Source of the DNA: JBNKHH01 sp050290245
GTDB taxonomy: Bacteria; Pseudomonadota; Alphaproteobacteria; Rhodobacterales; Rhodobacteraceae
Length of the DNA stretch: 64,000 bases
Assembly: GCA_050290245.1 (NCBI GenBank)
Contig: JBNKHH010000064.1
Location: forward strand, 62,001 to 126,000
Direction of reading: 5' to 3'
Shown here: piece by piece, positions 16,956-25,568 of the stretch
How positions within the stretch are numbered: position 1 is the stretch's first letter
How the letters are laid out: each line of letters opens with the position of its first letter
Program-made: the position numbers and the translations under genes
The notes under the pieces: model-generated
Seen by the model: the letters and a program-made list of their open reading frames with translations, nothing else
Database searches by the model: none
Told to the model about the DNA's origin: nothing

Positions 16956-18173
16956 GTGTCCGACCCCGCCGACATGGACGAGGCAGAGACCGGCGCCGTG
17001 GGCGTCGCCTTCCAGGAAACCAGTGCACAAGGTGCGGAATTCCGCACCTGGTTTCGTGGTGAACACACCAACTTCAACCCCAAGCTCGACCAACTCATGG
17101 CGACCGATGGTCCCGAGAAGTACGTGCTCCACGGCTGGCTGCCCGATGAACCACTGATCGACAAGTCCACCCAGATCACTGCTTTCGGCTCCTGCTTTGC
17201 CGCCAATATCTCGAACTGGCTGTCCGAACGTAATTTTCGCGTCTTAAACAAGGCCGACGACGCCACCCGCGCCTATGTGGTGACCATGGGCGAAGGCATG
17301 GTGAACAGTTTTGTCATTCGTCAGCAATTCGAATGGGCCTGGGAGAACCGGGTCTTCGAGCAGGCGCTCTGGCACGGCTACAAGGCCGAAGAATACGGCT
17401 ACGACGAAGAAGTCCGGCTCGAAACCAAGCGTATCTTTGATGAAACCGACGTCTTCATCCTGACCTTTGGCCTGTCAGAAGTCTGGTACGACGACCATAC
17501 CGGCAACGTCTTCTGGCGCACCATTCCAAAAGATGCCTACGACCCGTCGCGGCACAAATTCCGCCTGTCCACGGTCGAGGAAAATCGCGAAAACATCCGC
17601 GCGATCTATGACCTGATCCGAAAGTATCGCCCCGATGCCAAGATCATCGTGACGCTCTCGCCGGTCCCGCTGATCGCCACTTTCCGCGATGTCTCCTGCA
17701 TCTCCGCCAACTCGGTCTCCAAGGCCACGCTGAGGGTCGCCGTGGACGAGGTCGTACGCGACGTCCGCGACGAAGGTCGCATGTTCTACTGGCCCTCGTA
17801 CGAACTGGTCACCGACGTCTTCCGAAGCCCATACAAAGCTGACCGACGTCACGTCCGCCCGGTGGTCCTCAGCTATATCATGCGGCTTTTTGAAACCGCC
17901 TGGTGCCGTGACAGCGAGGTCACGGAGATTGAATTTCTCGAGGCCTGGGTGCGCGCCCATGTGGCTGCCGGAATGCTGCCGGGCGAGCTTCAGCGCATCC
18001 TGGCAAAGCGTCGCCCCTATCCGCTGCGAAAATTCCTGAACGGCCGCCGATTCCACGAAGACGATGCCACCGACGCCGCCGTTCAGACCCTCATGCGCAA
18101 ATTGCTGAGTGCCTGGCGCGCTGAACGCGATGCGGCCGCCGAGCCCGAAGTACCGGCGACCGCTGCAGAATAG
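16956..18173 (+). CDS. GSCFA domain-containing protein
   Basis: Protein of 405 residues with the GSCFA motif at residues 78-82 (ITAFGSCFAANISNWL), the hallmark of a family related to SGNH/GDSL-like hydrolases. Other conserved parts are FILTFGLSEVWYD and IIVTLSPVPLIATF, which resemble SGNH block sequences. Substrate is unknown; roles in polysaccharide modification have been proposed for the family. I set the start at GTG 16956 because AGGAGA lies five bases upstream and the preceding 37 codons of open frame run through the palindromic promoter region. The C-terminal 30 residues are alanine/glutamate-rich. Confidence 0.85.
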   Translation: MSDPADMDEAETGAVGVAFQETSAQGAEFRTWFRGEHTNFNPKLDQLMATDGPEKYVLHGWLPDEPLIDKSTQITAFGSCFAANISNWLSERNFRVLNKADDATRAYVVTMGEGMVNSFVIRQQFEWAWENRVFEQALWHGYKAEEYGYDEEVRLETKRIFDETDVFILTFGLSEVWYDDHTGNVFWRTIPKDAYDPSRHKFRLSTVEENRENIRAIYDLIRKYRPDAKIIVTLSPVPLIATFRDVSCISANSVSKATLRVAVDEVVRDVRDEGRMFYWPSYELVTDVFRSPYKADRRHVRPVVLSYIMRLFETAWCRDSEVTEIEFLEAWVRAHVAAGMLPGELQRILAKRRPYPLRKFLNGRRFHEDDATDAAVQTLMRKLLSAWRAERDAAAEPEVPATAAE

Positions 18174-18186
18174 ATTCGAAGACCGA

Positions 18187-18765
18187 TCAGGCCGCCTTGG
18201 CGATCACATCGACCTCGCGCGCAGCCTTCAACGCAAGTCCCAGCCACTTGAGCTGGCCCAGCATGGTCGCGGCACTGTCGACCAAGTGGGACAGGTCTTC
18301 GAGCTTTGTCTTGCCCGAAGAAAGCGCAAGGTAATCCGGCCAACCGATGTGCACGGCCGTTTTCGTCGACACAAGCTCAAGCTCAACGGCGAAGAGACGC
18401 ACCTGCTCCAGCGCGCGTGCGCCGCCAACGCCGCCATAGGCAACAAAGGCCGCCGGCTTTTTCGCCCACCTGCCCAGGTCCAGCGCGTTCTTCAGCGCGG
18501 CAGTCGGGCCGTGGTTGTATTCGGCAACGGTGAAAACATAGCCGTCGAATTTTGAGACATCCTCGGCGAAACGGGCCACTTCCGCGCCCTGCGCCTCTGT
18601 CGCGCGCGGATCACCCAAAAAGGGCAGATCATAGTCGCGCAGATCTATTTCGGTTACGTCGAACCCCTGCGCCGCCGCGGTCTTGGCAATCCAGGCGGCT
18701 GGCATTTCGGAAAAGCGGCCCTCTCGGGTACTGCCGTTGATAACGGCGATGTTCAGTGTGCTCAT
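18187..18765 (-). CDS. NADPH-dependent FMN reductase family protein
   Basis: Flavodoxin-like oxidoreductase of 192 residues. The N-terminal phosphate-binding loop (IAVINGSTREGRFSE) and the FTVAEYNHGPTAALKNALD motif, where the Y-N-H/G segment contacts the flavin ring, identify the NADPH:FMN reductase/azoreductase family. The start at 18765 has AAGGAG seven bases upstream. It converges on the GSCFA gene with 13 bases between stops. Physiological role (flavin supply or quinone reduction) is not determined by sequence. Confidence 0.88.
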   Translation of the reverse strand: MSTLNIAVINGSTREGRFSEMPAAWIAKTAAAQGFDVTEIDLRDYDLPFLGDPRATEAQGAEVARFAEDVSKFDGYVFTVAEYNHGPTAALKNALDLGRWAKKPAAFVAYGGVGGARALEQVRLFAVELELVSTKTAVHIGWPDYLALSSGKTKLEDLSHLVDSAATMLGQLKWLGLALKAAREVDVIAKAA

Positions 18766-19091
18766 GTGGACACTCCTTGGAATACTGTGCTTCCATCGAC
18801 ATAATTCACAATTTTCAGGCAAAAACTCTGCATTTTCGCACATACTCTATACAATTGCCGCGCGAAGAGATCGATCATCCGACGCCACGGAACGTAGGCC
18901 ACGACCATATTCACCACCCGGATAGCCAAGAGTACAAAGCCTCCCGGAAGCCCGGCCCCATTTCATCTGGCCCTGAATTGCACCGGGGATGAACTGGCCA
19001 AAGGCCAAGAGGGGGTGGAGCCCCTTTTTGCAAAAGAAAAGGGCCGCCAAACCGGCAGCCCGTTTTCATTCGGATGTTCTGTAAGTCAGGA
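18766..19091. other. 326-base gap between rpmJ and the FMN reductase gene
   Basis: No gene is seen. The left side is AT-rich (18780-18860) and should carry the promoter for the minus-strand FMN reductase, but no good -35/-10 pair with correct spacing is evident. The right end holds the rpmJ terminator. A weak plus-strand GGGG-tggag-CCCC-TTTTT stem (19012-19029) serves no visible gene. Confidence 0.5.
19033..19061 (-). terminator. Intrinsic terminator after rpmJ
   Basis: On the minus strand GGGCTGCC and GGCGGCCC form an eight-pair stem (one G-U) with a GGTTT loop, followed by TTTTCTTTT. It lies 30 bases after the rpmJ stop. Confidence 0.85.
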
Positions 19092-19217
19092 TCAGCCCTG
19101 GCGAGCCTTGAACCGACGCTGCGTCTTGTTGATGACATAGACGCGGCCCTTGCGGCGCACCACACGGCAATCGCGATGCCGGTTCTTCAGCGAGCGGAGC
19201 GAGTTGCGAACCTTCAT
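19092..19217 (-). CDS. rpmJ: 50S ribosomal protein L36
   Basis: Ribosomal protein L36 of 41 residues (MKVRNSLRSLKNRHRDCRVV...), strongly basic. It is the longer 41-residue form with a single cysteine, so it belongs to the class without the four-residue zinc site. The start at 19217 follows GAGGAGAGGGACC; the frame is open upstream but not related to L36. It is followed by a strong terminator and preceded by tRNA-Val on the same strand. Confidence 0.95.
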   Translation of the reverse strand: MKVRNSLRSLKNRHRDCRVVRRKGRVYVINKTQRRFKARQG

Positions 19218-19299
19218 GGTCCCTCTCCTCTTGTCGCGGCGCTGACTGCGCCGGTGTTTCGGTTCTGCCTCCTCCCCCATCCGGGGTCGGGGCGGTGAA

Positions 19300-19374
19300 T
19301 GGTGGGCGATACTGGGATCGAACCAGTGACCCCTTCGATGTCAACGAAGTGCTCTACCGCTGAGCTAATCGCCC
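19300..19374 (-). tRNA. tRNA-Val (anticodon GAC)
   Basis: Complete cloverleaf of 75 bases including an encoded CCA. The acceptor arms GGGCGAT/ATCGCCC pair fully, the D-arm is GCTC...GAGC, the anticodon stem CTTCG/CGAAG encloses the loop TTGACAT with anticodon GAC, and the T-arm CTGG-TTCGATC-CCAG is standard. It is transcribed from a good promoter about 70 bases upstream. Confidence 0.97.
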
Positions 19375-19412
19375 TTGTCCAACGCTGTCGCCCGGTCCCC
19401 GAAAGAACAAGA

Positions 19413-19430
19413 CGCGGGGCAGGCCCCGCG
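19413..19430 (-). repeat. GC hairpin in the leader of tRNA-Val
   Basis: CGCGGGGC and GCCCCGCG form a perfect eight-pair stem with two unpaired bases, only a few bases after the predicted transcription start. On the minus strand it is followed by TCTTGTTCTTTC, so it resembles a weak terminator placed before the tRNA. Confidence 0.5.
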
Positions 19431-19442
19431 CTGGTCCGGCGT

Positions 19443-19471
19443 TCTATAATCGGATCGCCACCCCACTTCAA
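19443..19471 (-). promoter_or_regulatory. Promoter of tRNA-Val
   Basis: On the minus strand TTGAAG (19466-19471) and TATAGA (19443-19448) are spaced by 17 bases, a good sigma-70 match at the correct distance from the tRNA. Its -35 is only six bases from the -35 of the divergent promoter on the plus strand. Confidence 0.7.
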
Positions 19472-19477
19472 GGGGTT

Positions 19478-19504
19478 TTGACATTCCGATTTCTTGTCTA
19501 TTAT
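19478..19504 (+). promoter_or_regulatory. Candidate promoter of the N-formylglutamate amidohydrolase-like gene
   Basis: A perfect TTGACA (19478-19483) is followed by TATTAT (19499-19504) at 15 bases or TTATCC (19501-19506) at 17 bases. It lies about 25 bases before the GTG start and back-to-back with the tRNA-Val promoter. Confidence 0.5.
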
Positions 19505-19526
19505 CCGACTAGTTAAGGAGTGTTGC

Positions 19527-20381
19527 GTGTCTGCTTATCGTCTCACAATGCCGGAAATTCGGACCACGAGCGTGGTGTTTGCCTCGCCGCATTCGGGCCG
19601 TGACTACCCGCGCAGCCTCATTCGCCGTTCGATTCTCGATGAAATTACATTGCGTTCTTCAGAAGACGCCTTCGTCGATCAGCTGTTTTCCGCCGCGCCC
19701 CATCACGGCGCGCCCTTGCTCGCAGCCACGGCGCCACGCGCCTGGCTTGATGTGAACCGCGCGACCGACGAACTTGACCCGGCCTTGATCGAGGGCGTCC
19801 GAAAGGTCGCTCACAACCCCCGAGTCGCCTCCGGCCTCGGCGTGGTGCCCCGCGTCGTTGCGAATGGCCGCGCCATTTATCGCGGCAAGATCACCCGCAA
19901 GGAGGCCGACACCCGCATCAGCGAGGTCTGGCGGCCCTGGCACGACGCGCTCGAGACGCTGATGGAAGACAGCGCCGTGCTCTTCGGCGAGGCGATTCTG
20001 ATCGATTGCCACTCGATGCCGCACGAAGCCATCGAATCGCTTTCGAAATCCCGTGACGCCCGCCCCGAAATCGTACTCGGCGACCGCTTCGGTGCGGCTG
20101 CGTCGGCCGAGGTGGTCGACCGCATTGAGGCCGCTTTCACCGCAGTCGGCTTGCGCGTCGCCCGCAACGCCCCCTTTGCCGGTGCCTTCGTCACTCAGAA
20201 TTACGGCCGCCCCTCGCGCAACCGCCACGTCGTCCAGATCGAGATCGACCGCTCGCTTTACATGAACGAACAGGCGGTCCGACCAAACAACAATTTCCAG
20301 GCCTTCCGCGCCCTGATCGACCGGGTCGTCGCCGAGGTTTCCGAGATCGGGCGCACCGACATCCCGCTCGCAGCCGAATAA
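19527..20381 (+). CDS. N-formylglutamate amidohydrolase family protein
   Basis: Protein of 284 residues of the FGase family, zinc-dependent amidases that release formate from N-formylglutamate or act on similar N-acyl amino acids. Family motifs are SPHSGRDYP near the N-terminus, DVNRATDELDP, and LIDCHSMPH in the middle, with RHVVQIEIDRSLYMNE towards the end. The GTG start at 19527 has AAGGAG six bases upstream. No other histidine-degradation (hut) gene is nearby, so the true substrate may differ. Confidence 0.85.
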   Translation: MSAYRLTMPEIRTTSVVFASPHSGRDYPRSLIRRSILDEITLRSSEDAFVDQLFSAAPHHGAPLLAATAPRAWLDVNRATDELDPALIEGVRKVAHNPRVASGLGVVPRVVANGRAIYRGKITRKEADTRISEVWRPWHDALETLMEDSAVLFGEAILIDCHSMPHEAIESLSKSRDARPEIVLGDRFGAAASAEVVDRIEAAFTAVGLRVARNAPFAGAFVTQNYGRPSRNRHVVQIEIDRSLYMNEQAVRPNNNFQAFRALIDRVVAEVSEIGRTDIPLAAE

Positions 20382-20399
20382 CCGGCGGGCGCGAGCGAT

Positions 20400-21677
20400 A
20401 TGCCAAAGGCCATCGTTCTCGGCGGTTACGGTCTTATCGGCGCCGCCATCATGCGCCACCTCGCCGAAGCCGGCTTTCAGGTCACCGGGCTTGGCAGGTC
20501 ACGCGCGGCGACCCGCCCGCTGCATCGCTTCGACTGGATCATCCGGGACATCACGGATCTCTCCGTCTCTGAATGGAGTGAGGCCCTTTCCGGCGTCGAC
20601 CTTGTGATCAACGCCGCCGGAGCCCTTCAGGACGGCGCCCGCGACAACCTCCGCGCCATCCATGTGTCCATGGTCGACCGGCTGACCCAGGCACTCCCCG
20701 CCAAGACCCGGATGGTCCAGATCTCGGCCGTCGGCGTCAGCCCCGAGGCCTCCACCGACTTCTTCCGCACCAAGGCCGAGGGCGACGCACTGGTCGCTGC
20801 CAGGGCACGCGACTGGGTCATTCTGCGTCCTGCCTTGGTCCTCGCACCGGAGGCATATGGCGGCACAGCCCTCCTGCGCGCCGCTTCTTCCCTGCCCCTA
20901 ATCTTGCCCGACGTCCTGCCGGAGGCCCGCATTCAGACCGTCCACGTCGACGAGGTGGCCGCTACGGTAGTTGCCGCGGCCACCGGCCGGATCCCGCATG
21001 GCGGCATCATTGATCTCGCCGAACCCGACGACCACAGTTTCCCCGACCTCTGCCAGGCCATACGCCAGTGGCTCGGCCTTCCACCGGCTCGCATCCGGCC
21101 ATCGATTCCACGCCCGCTGCTGAACGCCCTTGGCAAAGCCGCCGACGCCCTCGGCCACCTCGGTTGGCGCTCTCCGCTCAGAACAACTGCCCTGACTGCC
21201 CTAGGCGACGGCGTCCGCGCCGATCCAAGCTCTCAGACCATCTCCTGCCGCAGCCTGGCTGATACACTCGCCGCCATGCCCGCCACCCGCCAGGACCGGC
21301 TTTTCGCCCGAATGTACCTGGCCCTGCCACTGGCCATTGGCACACTCGCGTTGTTCTGGCTCACCTCGGGACTGATTGGCCTTGTCCGCGCCCCGTCGGC
21401 CCTCGAAACACTGGCCGACACCTCTCTCGCCCCCGGCACCCAAACAGCGCTTGTCGTCGGCGGCGGCCTTATCGACATGGCTCTCGGAATGGCAATCCTC
21501 TGGCGCCCCTTGGCCAAACGTGCGGCAGCCGCGATGGTTGCCCTCTCTTTCGCCTATATGGCCGGAAGCCTGATCCATACCCCCGCCCTCTGGGCCGACC
21601 CGTTGGGCCCGATGCTCAAGGTCTTGCCCGGAACCGTGCTCGCGCTGCTCGTCGCCCTGGCGCTGGAGGACAGATGA
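20400..21677 (+). CDS. NAD(P)-binding SDR domain fused to a DoxX-like membrane domain
   Basis: Two-domain protein of 425 residues. Residues 1 to about 290 are an atypical SDR with the nucleotide-binding motif LGGYGLIG and a NmrA/NDUFA9-like arrangement (VINAAGALQDG, ILRPALVLAPEAYGG). Residues about 300-425 contain four predicted membrane helices of the DoxX-like type (LPLAIGTLALFWLTSGLIGL, GGGLIDMALGMAILW). The substrate is unknown; similar fusions occur in proteobacteria beside DUF2269 proteins. The stop overlaps the ATG of that gene (ATGA), so the two are likely made together as a membrane-bound redox unit. Confidence 0.82.
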   Translation: MPKAIVLGGYGLIGAAIMRHLAEAGFQVTGLGRSRAATRPLHRFDWIIRDITDLSVSEWSEALSGVDLVINAAGALQDGARDNLRAIHVSMVDRLTQALPAKTRMVQISAVGVSPEASTDFFRTKAEGDALVAARARDWVILRPALVLAPEAYGGTALLRAASSLPLILPDVLPEARIQTVHVDEVAATVVAAATGRIPHGGIIDLAEPDDHSFPDLCQAIRQWLGLPPARIRPSIPRPLLNALGKAADALGHLGWRSPLRTTALTALGDGVRADPSSQTISCRSLADTLAAMPATRQDRLFARMYLALPLAIGTLALFWLTSGLIGLVRAPSALETLADTSLAPGTQTALVVGGGLIDMALGMAILWRPLAKRAAAAMVALSFAYMAGSLIHTPALWADPLGPMLKVLPGTVLALLVALALEDR

Positions 21678-22138
21678 CGCACGACATCCTCCTCTATCTT
21701 CATGTCATCGGCGCAACGGTGCTCTTCGGCACCGGTGCGGGCATCGCCTTCTTCATGGTTGTCTCGCACAGAAGCCGTTCGCCTGCGTTGGTCGCCCATG
21801 TCGCGGGCATAGTCGTTCTTGCCGACACCCTTTTCACAGCCACCGCAGCCATTGCTCAACCGGTCACCGGATATCTTCTGGTTCGCTCTGCCGGGTGGTC
21901 CCTGACCGAAGGCTGGATCACCTGGTCGCTCGCGCTCTACGTCTTCACCGGCGCCTTCTGGCTCCCGGTCGTCTGGATGCAAATCCGAATGCGCGACCTC
22001 GCCAAACAAGCGCGCGATACGGACACCCCGTTGCCAACCGCCTATTTCAGACTCTACCGCTGGTGGTTCGCCTTCGGCTGGCCCGCCTTTGCCGCCGTCC
22101 TCGCCATCCTCTGGCTGATGATCACAAAGCCGAGCTGA
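21674..22138 (+). CDS. DUF2269 family membrane protein
   Basis: Integral membrane protein of 154 residues with four helices. The sequence DILLYLHVIGATVLFGTGAG, QPVTGYLLV and the C-terminal YRWWFAFGWPAFAAVLAILWLM are characteristic of DUF2269. A histidine in the first helix could bind a cofactor, but this is not established. It overlaps the SDR-DoxX gene by four bases. Confidence 0.85.
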   Translation: MTHDILLYLHVIGATVLFGTGAGIAFFMVVSHRSRSPALVAHVAGIVVLADTLFTATAAIAQPVTGYLLVRSAGWSLTEGWITWSLALYVFTGAFWLPVVWMQIRMRDLAKQARDTDTPLPTAYFRLYRWWFAFGWPAFAAVLAILWLMITKPS

Positions 22139-22161
22139 CCCCGGTCGGCAAGTTTTGGCAA

Positions 22162-22195
22162 TAGATCTTCTTCTTTTTGAAAGTACTCAAGCGGT
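22162..22195 (+). repeat. Dispersed intergenic element, copy 1
   Basis: The sequence around GATCTTCTTCTTTTT and GAAAGTACTC, shortly after the stop of the DUF2269 gene, closely matches a second copy directly after the nnrE stop (30556-30590). The shared frame is GATCTTC-T-TCT-TT then GAAA-TACTC and a following CGG. Both copies sit at gene 3' ends. Confidence 0.45.
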
Positions 22196-22218
22196 CGCAC
22201 CCCGGTGCCACCGTACCC

Positions 22219-22248
22219 CAAAAGAAAAGGGCGCCCCGCTGGACGCCC
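22219..22248 (-). terminator. Intrinsic terminator after degP
   Basis: On the minus strand GGGCG and CGCCC enclose a GC-rich loop (22229-22248) and are followed by TTTTCTTTT. It is 22 bases after the degP stop. Confidence 0.75.
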
Positions 22249-22270
22249 CTCCCAATCAATTTCGATCAGA

Positions 22271-23737
22271 TCAGCTCTCGTCGAGCGACAAGGCCACGAA
22301 CCTCGGATCGCCATTGCGACGCACTAGAAGCAGGACAGTCTTGCGACCAGCCTCGCGTGCATCCTCGATCCGGCTCTCCAGATCGGCGACAGTTTCGACT
22401 TTCTCCTGACCGGCCTCAGTGATCAGATCGCCCGCACGCAGGCCCTTCTCATAGGCCTCGCTGTCCTCGGCCACATCGGCCACGACCAGACCCTCGGCGC
22501 TTTCCGGCAAGCCAAGCTGCGCGCGCAACTCATCCGTCATATTGCTGACGGTCAGCCCCAGGAAATCACTTGTGATCGGTTCCGTTGTCGTCACCGACGC
22601 TGGCACGGGACGTTCGGCTTCTTCACGGCGGCCCAGGGTCACCCTCAGGGTTTCTGTTTCGCCGTCGCGGAAGATCTTCACCCGGACCTCTTTGCCAATC
22701 TCGGTTTCTCCAACCTGGCGGACCAATCCACGGGTATCATCGACGTCGACACCGTCGAACGACAGGATCACGTCACCCGATTCGATGCCCGCTTCCAAGG
22801 CGGGTCCCTCGGGCACATCGGTGACAATGGCGCCACGCGCCTCTTGCAAACCCAGCCCTTCGGCCAGATCCTCGGTCACGTCCTGAATGCGCACACCCAG
22901 CCAGCCCCGGCGGGTTTCGCCATAGTCGCGCAACTGGCTGATGACGTTCTCGGCCACGCGGCTCGACATGGCAAAGCCGATTCCGATCGATCCGCCGTTC
23001 GGCGACAGGATCGCCGTGTTGATGCCGATGACCTCTCCATTCAGGTTGAACAACGGCCCGCCCGAGTTACCCCGGTTGATGGCGGCGTCTGTCTGAATGT
23101 AATCGTCATAGCTGCCCGACAAGGCACGACCACGGGCCGAAACGATCCCGGCGCTGACCGAAAAGCCCTGGCCCAGGGGATTGCCCATGGCCATGACCCA
23201 GTCACCGACACGAGCTTCTTCACTGTCACCCCAGTTGACGTATTTCAGCGGCTCGTCCGAAGTGACCTTCAAAAGCGCAAGATCGGTGTTCGGATCGGTG
23301 CCTATCAGTTCGGCTTCCAGTTCGAAGCCCTCAAAGAACTCGACCTGGATTTCGTCGGCACCTTCGATGACGTGGTTGTTGGTGACGATGTAGCCGTCTT
23401 CCGAGATCACAAAACCCGATCCAAGGGCCTGGCTGCGACGCGGTGCGCGCTCCTGGCCGCCCTGGCCGTTGCGATCCATGAAATCCCGGAAAAAGTCTTC
23501 AAAGGGTGAACCTTCCGGCACGATCGGACCCGGCTGAGCCGACGTCGCAATCGTGGTTGACGTTGTAATGTTGACGACCGCGGGGCTGACCTTTTCAGCA
23601 AGGTCGGCAAAGGTATCGGGTCGCGATTGCGCTGCAGCGGCCATGGTCTGAGCCATCAGGATGGCTGCCGCGACAATGAATAGCCAGATCGTCTGCAGGG
23701 GGTGGATCCGGCGTTGTGTGAGCGCTGTCTCTCTCAC
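22271..23737 (-). CDS. degP: DegP/HtrA-type periplasmic serine protease (Do family)
   Basis: Periplasmic protease and chaperone of 488 residues for misfolded envelope proteins. The signal peptide is followed by the trypsin-like domain with H122 (TNNHVIEG), D152 (NTDLALLKV) and S225 (NRGNSGGPLF), then two PDZ domains (about 285-375 and 395-485). I chose the GTG at 23737: it has GGAGG five bases upstream and gives a standard signal sequence, while the ATGs at 23749 and 23785 lack ribosome sites. A candidate promoter lies about 60 bases upstream and a terminator follows. Confidence 0.92.
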   Translation of the reverse strand: MRETALTQRRIHPLQTIWLFIVAAAILMAQTMAAAAQSRPDTFADLAEKVSPAVVNITTSTTIATSAQPGPIVPEGSPFEDFFRDFMDRNGQGGQERAPRRSQALGSGFVISEDGYIVTNNHVIEGADEIQVEFFEGFELEAELIGTDPNTDLALLKVTSDEPLKYVNWGDSEEARVGDWVMAMGNPLGQGFSVSAGIVSARGRALSGSYDDYIQTDAAINRGNSGGPLFNLNGEVIGINTAILSPNGGSIGIGFAMSSRVAENVISQLRDYGETRRGWLGVRIQDVTEDLAEGLGLQEARGAIVTDVPEGPALEAGIESGDVILSFDGVDVDDTRGLVRQVGETEIGKEVRVKIFRDGETETLRVTLGRREEAERPVPASVTTTEPITSDFLGLTVSNMTDELRAQLGLPESAEGLVVADVAEDSEAYEKGLRAGDLITEAGQEKVETVADLESRIEDAREAGRKTVLLLVRRNGDPRFVALSLDES

Positions 23738-23796
23738 GCGTTCCTCCATTTGAGTTGTGGATGCACGGATGATGGGAGTGTGCATCTATTCACATG

Positions 23797-23826
23797 ATTA
23801 TTCTAAATAGGTGCGCTGACGTTCAA
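23797..23826 (-). promoter_or_regulatory. Candidate promoter of degP
   Basis: On the minus strand TTGAAC (23821-23826) and AATAAT (23797-23802) are spaced by 18 bases, ending about 60 bases upstream of the GTG start. Confidence 0.35.
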
Positions 23827-23976
23827 GCCAACACCTGGTCGCGAATGATCACCTCGCCGTGATCCAAGCGCGTCTACATTAACACTGCCTTTCAGAGGGC
23901 ACGACAATATCGAAAGTGCGTGCGACGCATTGACAGCCCGTTAAGACCAGCCTCGGGTTCGAAACCCGCGCAGCGA

Positions 23977-25266
23977 CTAGGTTGCTTTCACCCGTAGCGT
24001 CAGATCGGACGCGCTTCGCGAACGGCAAACAACCGCCACAAAGATCACGATCGTCGCTGTGATCGAAAGCAGCGCGATGTGCTGGGGATAAAAGTCACTG
24101 GCTACCACAACCGGCTGCCCTTCGAGTGCCGCCCCAATGGCTAAGACGCTCACACCGATCCAGGCCATCGCGCCGGCGGGAATTCCAAGTCGCCGATGGA
24201 CATTTGGGGCCAACCCTTGGAACAGCAATACGGGCATCACGTAATAGTGCATCCACCCAAGAGGTCCGAAAAAGATGATCACGACCGAAACCGGCAGCAA
24301 TCTTGTGCACATACGCGTGTCATCGGGCATCTTGCGCGTGATCCACAAGATTGCTCCCAGGCTGACCGGCAACAGTACCGCACCAATCGTTGCCACCAAG
24401 GCAACGTTGCGACCGACCCGTGGATCCAGGCACTCGTGACAGTGCGGAAGCGCAACAAAAAAATCGTGAGCGACAGTTTCGAAGGTCAGATTCAAACCAG
24501 CCACTGGCACCAAAGCTTCGATCTGACCGATCCGGTCAAGGAACACGCCGTGCGCCTCGCCTCCTGCCACCACGATGCTCATGCAGGCGACAATCACCGG
24601 AACGGCAGCTGCAACGATCATGGCACGAAAGCGGCGATCCGCCAGGAAAATCACGACAAAAATTATGGGGGTAATCTTGATCGCTGCCGCAAGCCCGAGG
24701 GCAAGCCCGGCAGCAGTGTCCTTTCCCTTGGCATAGCGTTCAAATGCGAAAAGCACTGCGGCAATGACAACCAGATGCAATTGTCCCAACTCGATCGCCA
24801 TAAGGAACGGCATGGTTGTTTCCGCCACGATGATCGCGACCGACACGAACAGTGCCGGCGGCCATGACGGCCGCATAATGTGATACGTCAACAAGATCGA
24901 GGCGCTAAAAGACGCCACAACCAGCACCCTTGCCCCATTGAAGAACGAAATGGGGTCCAGAACGCCTGCCAGTGGCGACAGCACATATGCCCAGATGGGC
25001 GGGTAGACGAATTGCGCCCCTCCAGACGAGACACCGAACAGGGCAAGCTCGGCCTGCCATTCCGGCGAAACACCCCGGGTAAAGCCCTGACCCGGGCCGC
25101 CGTAGATCAGGCCGGGCTCGCCCAGCCAGACGAAGCGCGCCGCCAGGTATACCGGCTCCATATCGACCGCGGGCATACCCCAATAGCGGACAATCAGGAT
25201 GATCGACCACGTGCACAGCAATAACAGGGCCGCAGTCCAGCCGGATATGTTCGACGCATGCCTCAT
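23977..25266 (-). CDS. GT87 (DUF2029) family membrane glycosyltransferase-like protein
   Basis: Polytopic membrane protein of 429 residues with about ten helices. The family signature is the stretch ending AAIKITPIIFVVIFLADRRFRA, together with the acidic residues in the first periplasmic loop (GMPAVDMEPVYLAARFVWLG) where GT-C enzymes carry their catalytic aspartate. GT87 members include polyprenyl-phosphate-mannose-dependent mannosyltransferases; acceptor and donor here are unknown. The predicted ATG has no clear Shine-Dalgarno. A weak hairpin (CGGGTT/AACCCG, 23953-23967) lies just past the stop. Confidence 0.82.
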   Translation of the reverse strand: MRHASNISGWTAALLLLCTWSIILIVRYWGMPAVDMEPVYLAARFVWLGEPGLIYGGPGQGFTRGVSPEWQAELALFGVSSGGAQFVYPPIWAYVLSPLAGVLDPISFFNGARVLVVASFSASILLTYHIMRPSWPPALFVSVAIIVAETTMPFLMAIELGQLHLVVIAAVLFAFERYAKGKDTAAGLALGLAAAIKITPIIFVVIFLADRRFRAMIVAAAVPVIVACMSIVVAGGEAHGVFLDRIGQIEALVPVAGLNLTFETVAHDFFVALPHCHECLDPRVGRNVALVATIGAVLLPVSLGAILWITRKMPDDTRMCTRLLPVSVVIIFFGPLGWMHYYVMPVLLFQGLAPNVHRRLGIPAGAMAWIGVSVLAIGAALEGQPVVVASDFYPQHIALLSITATIVIFVAVVCRSRSASDLTLRVKAT

Positions 25267-25537
25267 GGGGCACGGCTATTGGCCATTTTTGTCAGAAGTT
25301 TGACGCTGTTTCGCTCGGCCTTGCGTCCGCAGGGCCCCTGTCAGGACGTCCCAAGGCCACCCAAGACAGCCGGGACGTCCCGAATGCGCACCCCGGCTGG
25401 CCCGTGCCCAGAAAGCTAGACACTCAGGCTTGCACGCCAGCCTACCAGGTGGTTGGAATGTCCTCGGACCTGTACAGTGAACGTATCACCTTGGCCGGGC
25501 GTCGGCCGGGACACGACGGAAACCGCAATTTCCGTCG

Positions 25538-25543
25538 TATAAT
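25538..25543 (+). promoter_or_regulatory. -10 element TATAAT before the 25569 gene
   Basis: A perfect TATAAT lies 25 bases upstream of the ATG of the small membrane protein. No convincing -35 is seen at 16-18 bases, so the promoter may need an activator. Confidence 0.35.
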
Positions 25544-25568
25544 GCCAGGCCGCAAAAGGAGCCACAGG

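Noticed and set aside
23953..23967. Hairpin CGGGTT-cga-AACCCG after the GT87 gene as a terminator
   Set aside because: Only a short stem with a three-base loop and no T-rich tail.
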